From contig JABHXI010000139.1 of the NCBI GenBank assembly GCA_018657375.1, forward strand, positions 1-9,450: a DNA stretch of 9,450 bases, given 5' to 3'. Positions 6,308 to 9,450 of the stretch are shown here, in pieces (within the stretch, counting starts at the first letter, position 1; the number at the start of each line of letters is the position of its first letter). Made by a program: the position numbers and the translations under genes. Below the pieces are notes generated by a model. That model was given only the letters and a program-made list of their open reading frames with translations. It did not search any database and was not told where the DNA came from. Source of the DNA: Candidatus Nitrosopumilus sp. GTDB lineage: Archaea; Thermoproteota; Nitrososphaeria; Nitrososphaerales; Nitrosopumilaceae.

Positions 6308-7432
6308 TTAGGCTATTTCGTCTCTAAGTTTTTTAGTTATTGTAACTTCCACGTCCTCTAAAACCTCTATCATCTTGTCTTTGTTATCTATCATGTAATC
6401 TGCACCTCTATCGCTTAGTCTTATTTTCCATAATCTTATTTCTCTGTGAGCTTCAAAGAAATTCTCTATCATTTGCTCCCCTGATTTTGCTGGATCAATG
6501 AATTGATCAAAAGCCTCTACTGCTTTCTCTATGTTTGCCTCCTCAATTGCCTCTTTTGCCGATTGAATTGCTTGACTCATTATCTTCAAATTTTTAACTG
6601 GCTTTGGAAGTTTCTTTCTTGTAATTCCAAATAATCCTATTTTTTCTTTACCTACTTTTTCTGCAAAGTTATCTGAAAGATCATAAATTGGTATTTTACT
6701 TAGACCGTCACGTTTTTCATTCTGTACGATTAGTCCTTTTTCTAGTAGTTTTCTTAAAGCTTTTTCTGCATCAATTTTATCTAAGAATGTTGTCCAAACA
6801 ATTGCTCCTATTGTATGGTATCCTTGTTTAACTGATTCTAGAACCACAACTTCTTCAATTCTTTTGAATCCTTCTTCAATTCTTACGTTGACAAAGTCTT
6901 TATCTCTAATTGACTTTCTAGCATTTTTAACATCTATTTCTATTGCGTGTTTTAGTGCTTGTAGTGATTCTGGTACTTGATTTAGCAATGATAGGAAACA
7001 TGCTTTGTTGTACCATGCCATTCCATATGTCTTGTCTGACTCTATTGCTTTGTTGACTGCATCTAATGCTTGCGAATATTTTCTCTGTTCATAATGAACT
7101 AATCCTTTAAGATTCCATGCTTCTGGATTCGTTACATCTATTTCTAAAATTTTATCATATACTTTTAGTGCATCATTGTGATCCTCTAGATGAAATCTTG
7201 CATATCCTAATTTCATTAAGATTTCAATATTGTCTGGTTCAATTCGTAATGCTTGCTCAAATACTTCTATGGCGTCGTCTAGTTTTTCATCTGCCATTAA
7301 GTTGATGCCTTTTTTAAATAATTTTTTAATATTGTAACTTGGATCTACTAAGCTGGTTTCTTTGGTAACTGTGCTTTCTGATCCTTTTTTCTCTACTTTT
7401 GCCTCTACTTTTTTATTTTTTTTACCAAACAA
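6308..7432 (-). CDS. TPR protein with winged-helix-like segment
   Basis: 374-aa cytoplasmic protein with no signal peptide. A Lys-rich N-terminus (MFGKKNKK) leads to four tetratricopeptide repeats at about residues 35-68, 69-102, 103-136 and 137-170, with the typical A-x3-F/Y-x2-A-L pattern (DDAIEVFEQAL, NDALKVYDKIL, SQALDAVNKAI). Residues about 195-253 (ESVKQGYHTIGAIVW through IPIYDLS) have the helix-helix-helix-wing pattern of a winged helix-turn-helix. The rest (about 280-370) is helical and charged. TPRs bind partner proteins; the middle part could bind DNA or be a protein-interaction winged helix. No partner is known from context. Start is TTG at 7432, supported by a TATA box about 30 bp upstream. 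It is divergent from the collagen-like gene and convergent with the rhodanese gene. Confidence 0.88.
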   Translation of the reverse strand: MFGKKNKKVEAKVEKKGSESTVTKETSLVDPSYNIKKLFKKGINLMADEKLDDAIEVFEQALRIEPDNIEILMKLGYARFHLEDHNDALKVYDKILEIDVTNPEAWNLKGLVHYEQRKYSQALDAVNKAIESDKTYGMAWYNKACFLSLLNQVPESLQALKHAIEIDVKNARKSIRDKDFVNVRIEEGFKRIEEVVVLESVKQGYHTIGAIVWTTFLDKIDAEKALRKLLEKGLIVQNEKRDGLSKIPIYDLSDNFAEKVGKEKIGLFGITRKKLPKPVKNLKIMSQAIQSAKEAIEEANIEKAVEAFDQFIDPAKSGEQMIENFFEAHREIRLWKIRLSDRGADYMIDNKDKMIEVLEDVEVTITKKLRDEIA

Positions 7433-7458
7433 CTTGTCAATTTTTTATCTTCATCTAG

Positions 7459-7465
7459 ATAAATA
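7459..7465 (-). promoter_or_regulatory. TATA box of the TPR gene
   Basis: TATTTAT on the minus strand is centred about 30 bp before the TTG start at 7432, giving a nearly leaderless message. It supports the TTG start. Confidence 0.45.
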
Positions 7466-7506
7466 CCATTTTAATTGTGATTATTCTTGATAATTTGGCA
7501 TTTTAG

Positions 7507-7524
7507 TTGGATTTTGCGATCCAA
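7507..7524. promoter_or_regulatory. Short dyad upstream of the collagen-like gene promoter
   Basis: TTGGAT (7507-7512) and ATCCAA (7519-7524) form a perfect 6-bp inverted repeat around six bases. It sits directly before the TATA-like element of the collagen-like gene, where an archaeal regulator could affect TFB or TBP binding. A 6-bp dyad can occur by chance. Confidence 0.3.
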
Positions 7525-7530
7525 ATCCTG

Positions 7531-7538
7531 AAATACTT
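7531..7538 (+). promoter_or_regulatory. TATA-like element of the collagen-like gene
   Basis: AAATACTT is centred about 23-24 bp before the GTG start at 7558 (26 bp if the preceding TG is included), compatible with a leaderless message. It is a weak match to the TATA consensus. Confidence 0.35.
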
Positions 7539-7557
7539 CATACATTAACCAACCACT

Positions 7558-9336
7558 GTGTCATCTCAGCCACGAATTGAAATCCAGGGTCAGTCGCCAT
7601 TTAAGCAATCTGGCGTTTATGAGGCTCAGATATCGCTAATTGATGTTAAACCATCTGATGATCAAATTCGCGAAAAAAGTTTTTCTCCTTTATGGAAGGG
7701 AAATTTTCATCTTAGGGTCAAAGATGGTATTTTTTCTGAAGTAGTGGGAGACTCTGAAAACCCTCTTCCTAAATCTATCAATGATGTGGATGTTGTTTGG
7801 GTTGTTGTAAATGATTTATTCTCTTCAGTATATTCCGTTTTTGATGTCCGGTTGCGAAAATCATCTGAACCATCTGCTAAGTCTTCTATTCAAAAAGAAA
7901 AAAATGAAACATCTAAAAATAATGTAAAATCTAAACCTACTTCAAAAAATACTTCTAATTTTAATTCTAAAGGCACCACTGGTGCATCTGGAGAGCGAGG
8001 TCAACCTGGCGACAAAGGTATTGCTGGTCCGCCTGGTCAACCTGGCGACAAAGGTCAACCTGGTCAACCTGGACAACAAGGTCCACTTGGAGGCAAGGGG
8101 CCACTTGGTCCCCCTGGTGCCACTGGAGACAAAGGTGCCACTGGCGACAAAGGTTCACAAGGAGACAAGGGACTTTCTGGCGACAAGGGACTTTCTGGAG
8201 ACAAGGGAATTACTGGCGACAAAGGTGACAAAGGTGACAAAGGCACCACTGGTGCATCTGGTGACAAAGGTGACAAAGGCACCACTGGTGCCACTGGAGA
8301 CAAGGGACTTTCTGGATTAAAAGGCACCATTGGACCATCTGGCGAAAAAGGTCCGACTGGTTTGTCTGGAGACAAGGGACTTTCTGGAATTCGCGGTCCC
8401 CCTGGTGCCACTGGAGACAAAGGTCCGCAAGGTACTATTGGAGACAAGGGACTAACTGGTCCTGTTGGAGTTCCAGGATCCAAGGGTCCGACTGGCACAT
8501 CTGGAGTTCAGGGTGAAAAAGGAATCCATGGTCCGCCCGGCCCTGTTGGGGAAAGAGGTGCTGTTGGTGCCACTGGAGACAAAGGTCCGCAAGGTACTAT
8601 TGGAGACAAGGGACTAACTGGTCCTGTTGGAGTTCCAGGATCCAAGGGTCCGACTGGTCCTGTTGGAGTTCCAGGATCCAAGGGTCCGACTGGCACATCT
8701 GGAGTTCAGGGTGAAAAAGGAATCCATGGTCCGCCCGGCCCACTTGGAGAAAGAGGTACCACTGGTCCACTTGGAGACAAAGGTCCACTTGGTCCGCCCG
8801 GTCCACTTGGAGACAAGGGACTAAGCGGTCCTGAAGGTCCACTTGGAGACAAAGGTCCACAAGGTCCGCAAGGTCCAGCAGGTACTAAGGGACTAACTGG
8901 AGTTCCGGGACCCCAGGGTGAAAAAGGAGACAAAGGTCCACTTGGTCCACTTGGAGACAAAGGTAATACTGGTCCGACTGGAATGCCTGGAGACAAAGGT
9001 CCGCAAGGTCCGCAAGGTACTCAAGGAGAAAGAGGCACCACTGGTTTATCTGGAGACAAAGGTCCGCAAGGTCCGCAAGGAATTCAAGGTCCGCAAGGTG
9101 AACGTGGTCCTACAGGGCCTATTGGATCAATTGGTGAATCTGGCCCTGTCGGAGGACAAGGTCCTGTTGGCCCAGCTGGTCCAAGAGGTCCACCCGGCCC
9201 TCCTGGAGAAAGAGGTCCATCTCGTGGAATGTCTTCTGAACAAAAAGCAATCTTTAAGGAGCTTTTAGAAATTTTGACCACCAAAGATATCATTAACACC
9301 GAAGAGCAAATTAAATTATTGAGTTACCTGTACTGA
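7558..9336 (+). CDS. Collagen-like Gly-X-Y repeat protein, 592 aa
   Basis: Four parts are visible. Residues 1-100 look like a beta-rich globular domain; the pattern [22 protein letters not shown], then VVWVVV recalls small beta-sandwich domains seen before collagen or fibre regions in bacterial and phage-like proteins (inference). Residues 101-138 are a Ser/Lys/Asn linker. Residues 139-555 are 139 consecutive Gly-X-Y triplets with no interruption (7972-9222), rich in GDK (about 25 copies), GPP, GPQ and GPL; bacterial collagens use such charged triplets in place of hydroxyproline. Residues 556-592 form a short amphipathic helical tail, possibly a trimerisation or capping element. There is no signal peptide, lipobox or membrane anchor, so location is unclear. 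The start is GTG 7558; the end is the double stop TGA TAA. The higher GC of the repeat follows from Gly/Pro codons. Confidence 0.93.
   Translation: MSSQPRIEIQGQSPFKQSGVYEAQISLIDVKPSDDQIREKSFSPLWKGNFHLRVKDGIFSEVVGDSENPLPKSINDVDVVWVVVNDLFSSVYSVFDVRLRKSSEPSAKSSIQKEKNETSKNNVKSKPTSKNTSNFNSKGTTGASGERGQPGDKGIAGPPGQPGDKGQPGQPGQQGPLGGKGPLGPPGATGDKGATGDKGSQGDKGLSGDKGLSGDKGITGDKGDKGDKGTTGASGDKGDKGTTGATGDKGLSGLKGTIGPSGEKGPTGLSGDKGLSGIRGPPGATGDKGPQGTIGDKGLTGPVGVPGSKGPTGTSGVQGEKGIHGPPGPVGERGAVGATGDKGPQGTIGDKGLTGPVGVPGSKGPTGPVGVPGSKGPTGTSGVQGEKGIHGPPGPLGERGTTGPLGDKGPLGPPGPLGDKGLSGPEGPLGDKGPQGPQGPAGTKGLTGVPGPQGEKGDKGPLGPLGDKGNTGPTGMPGDKGPQGPQGTQGERGTTGLSGDKGPQGPQGIQGPQGERGPTGPIGSIGESGPVGGQGPVGPAGPRGPPGPPGERGPSRGMSSEQKAIFKELLEILTTKDIINTEEQIKLLSYLY
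8404..8741 (+). repeat. Recent duplication inside the collagen tract
   Basis: A 140-bp block (8404-8543, residues 283 on) recurs at 8566-8741 in the same frame, apparently identical except for one added 36-bp unit. That unit, encoding [12 protein letters not shown], occurs once at 8458-8493 and twice in tandem at 8620-8655 and 8656-8691. The lack of synonymous changes points to recent slippage or recombination. All units are multiples of 9 bp, so the Gly-X-Y register is kept. Confidence 0.9.
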
Positions 9337-9338
9337 TA

Positions 9339-9450
9339 ATTTCCTAAAACTATTTCCTAAAACTATTTCCTAAAACTATTTCCTAAAACTATTTCCTAAA
9401 ACTATTTCCTAAAACTATTTCCTAAAACTATTTCCTAAAACTATTTCCTA
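9339..9450. repeat. 13-bp perfect tandem repeat array (truncated by window edge)
   Basis: The unit ATTTCCTAAAACT is repeated eight times without a change (9339-9442), followed by the first 8 nt of a ninth copy at the edge. The array starts two bases after the TGA of the collagen-like gene; its first base is also the last base of the backup TAA stop. Because 13 is not a multiple of 3 and each unit holds TAA (TAG on the other strand), all six frames are closed, so it is not coding. Its true length is unknown. Confidence 0.97.

Noticed and set aside
7982..8320. Plus-strand Leu/Val/Thr/Lys-rich open frame inside the collagen gene
   Set aside because: A frame-shifted reading of the same triplet repeat; stop-free only because of the repetitive codons.
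8064..8498. Long minus-strand Pro/Gly/Ser-rich open frame
   Set aside because: It is the antisense image of Gly-X-Y codons (GGN and CCN are complementary), as are those at 8508-8696 and 8706-8996; no independent start context or promoter.
7558..9336. Horizontal transfer of the collagen gene inferred from higher GC
   Set aside because: The GC rise is explained by Gly and Pro codons; the N-terminal domain has the same low GC as the neighbours.
9339..9450. CRISPR array
   Set aside because: The 13-bp units are contiguous with no spacers, so this is a tandem repeat.

Overview
The window looks like a low-GC marine ammonia-oxidising thaumarchaeon (Nitrososphaerota, Nitrosopumilus type). This is inferred from AT-rich archaeal promoters with TATA boxes about 27-30 bp before the first codon (leaderless messages), frequent TTG and GTG starts, a Thi4-type thiazole synthase, and protein families I associate with that lineage. 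No rRNA, tRNA, CRISPR array or insertion sequence is visible. Genes are tightly packed, and no stretch over 300 bp lacks a gene.

Left arm (1-3485). The 3' tail of an off-window plus-strand gene (2-73) converges on a minus-strand run. In transcription order this run is thi4 (thiazole precursor of thiamine), an archaemetzincin-like protein that appears to lack its catalytic zinc site, trxB (thioredoxin reductase), a 77-residue protein with two CxxC pairs that overlaps the end of trxB, and a 158-residue helical protein of unknown role. The trxB message probably has its own promoter.

Middle (3486-6243). A 155-bp divergent intergenic region holds a near-perfect 30-bp dyad and the promoter of a plus-strand pair: a siroheme/4Fe-4S reductase and, in a stop/start overlap, a tandem-domain rhodanese. 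The reductase carries the Lys-x-Lys siroheme-pocket signature of sulfite reductases rather than the Lys-x-Asn of nitrite reductases. The pair therefore reads as a sulfur-assimilation unit (sulfite to sulfide, then sulfane-sulfur handling). With thi4 and trxB nearby, the segment has a sulfur/thiol-redox theme.

Right arm (6308-9450). A minus-strand TPR protein with a winged-helix-like segment is divergent from a plus-strand collagen-like gene. The latter encodes a predicted beta-rich N-terminal domain, a polar linker, 139 uninterrupted Gly-X-Y triplets and a short helical C-terminus, with no visible signal peptide or membrane anchor. Part of the collagen tract was recently duplicated. Two bases after its stop a perfect 13-bp tandem repeat begins and runs off the window (eight full copies plus 8 nt).

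Most notable: the archaemetzincin-like protein with a degenerate active site, the cysteine-type archaeal Thi4, the long perfect collagen domain in an archaeon, the 13-bp satellite array, and the dyad between thi4 and the sulfite reductase.
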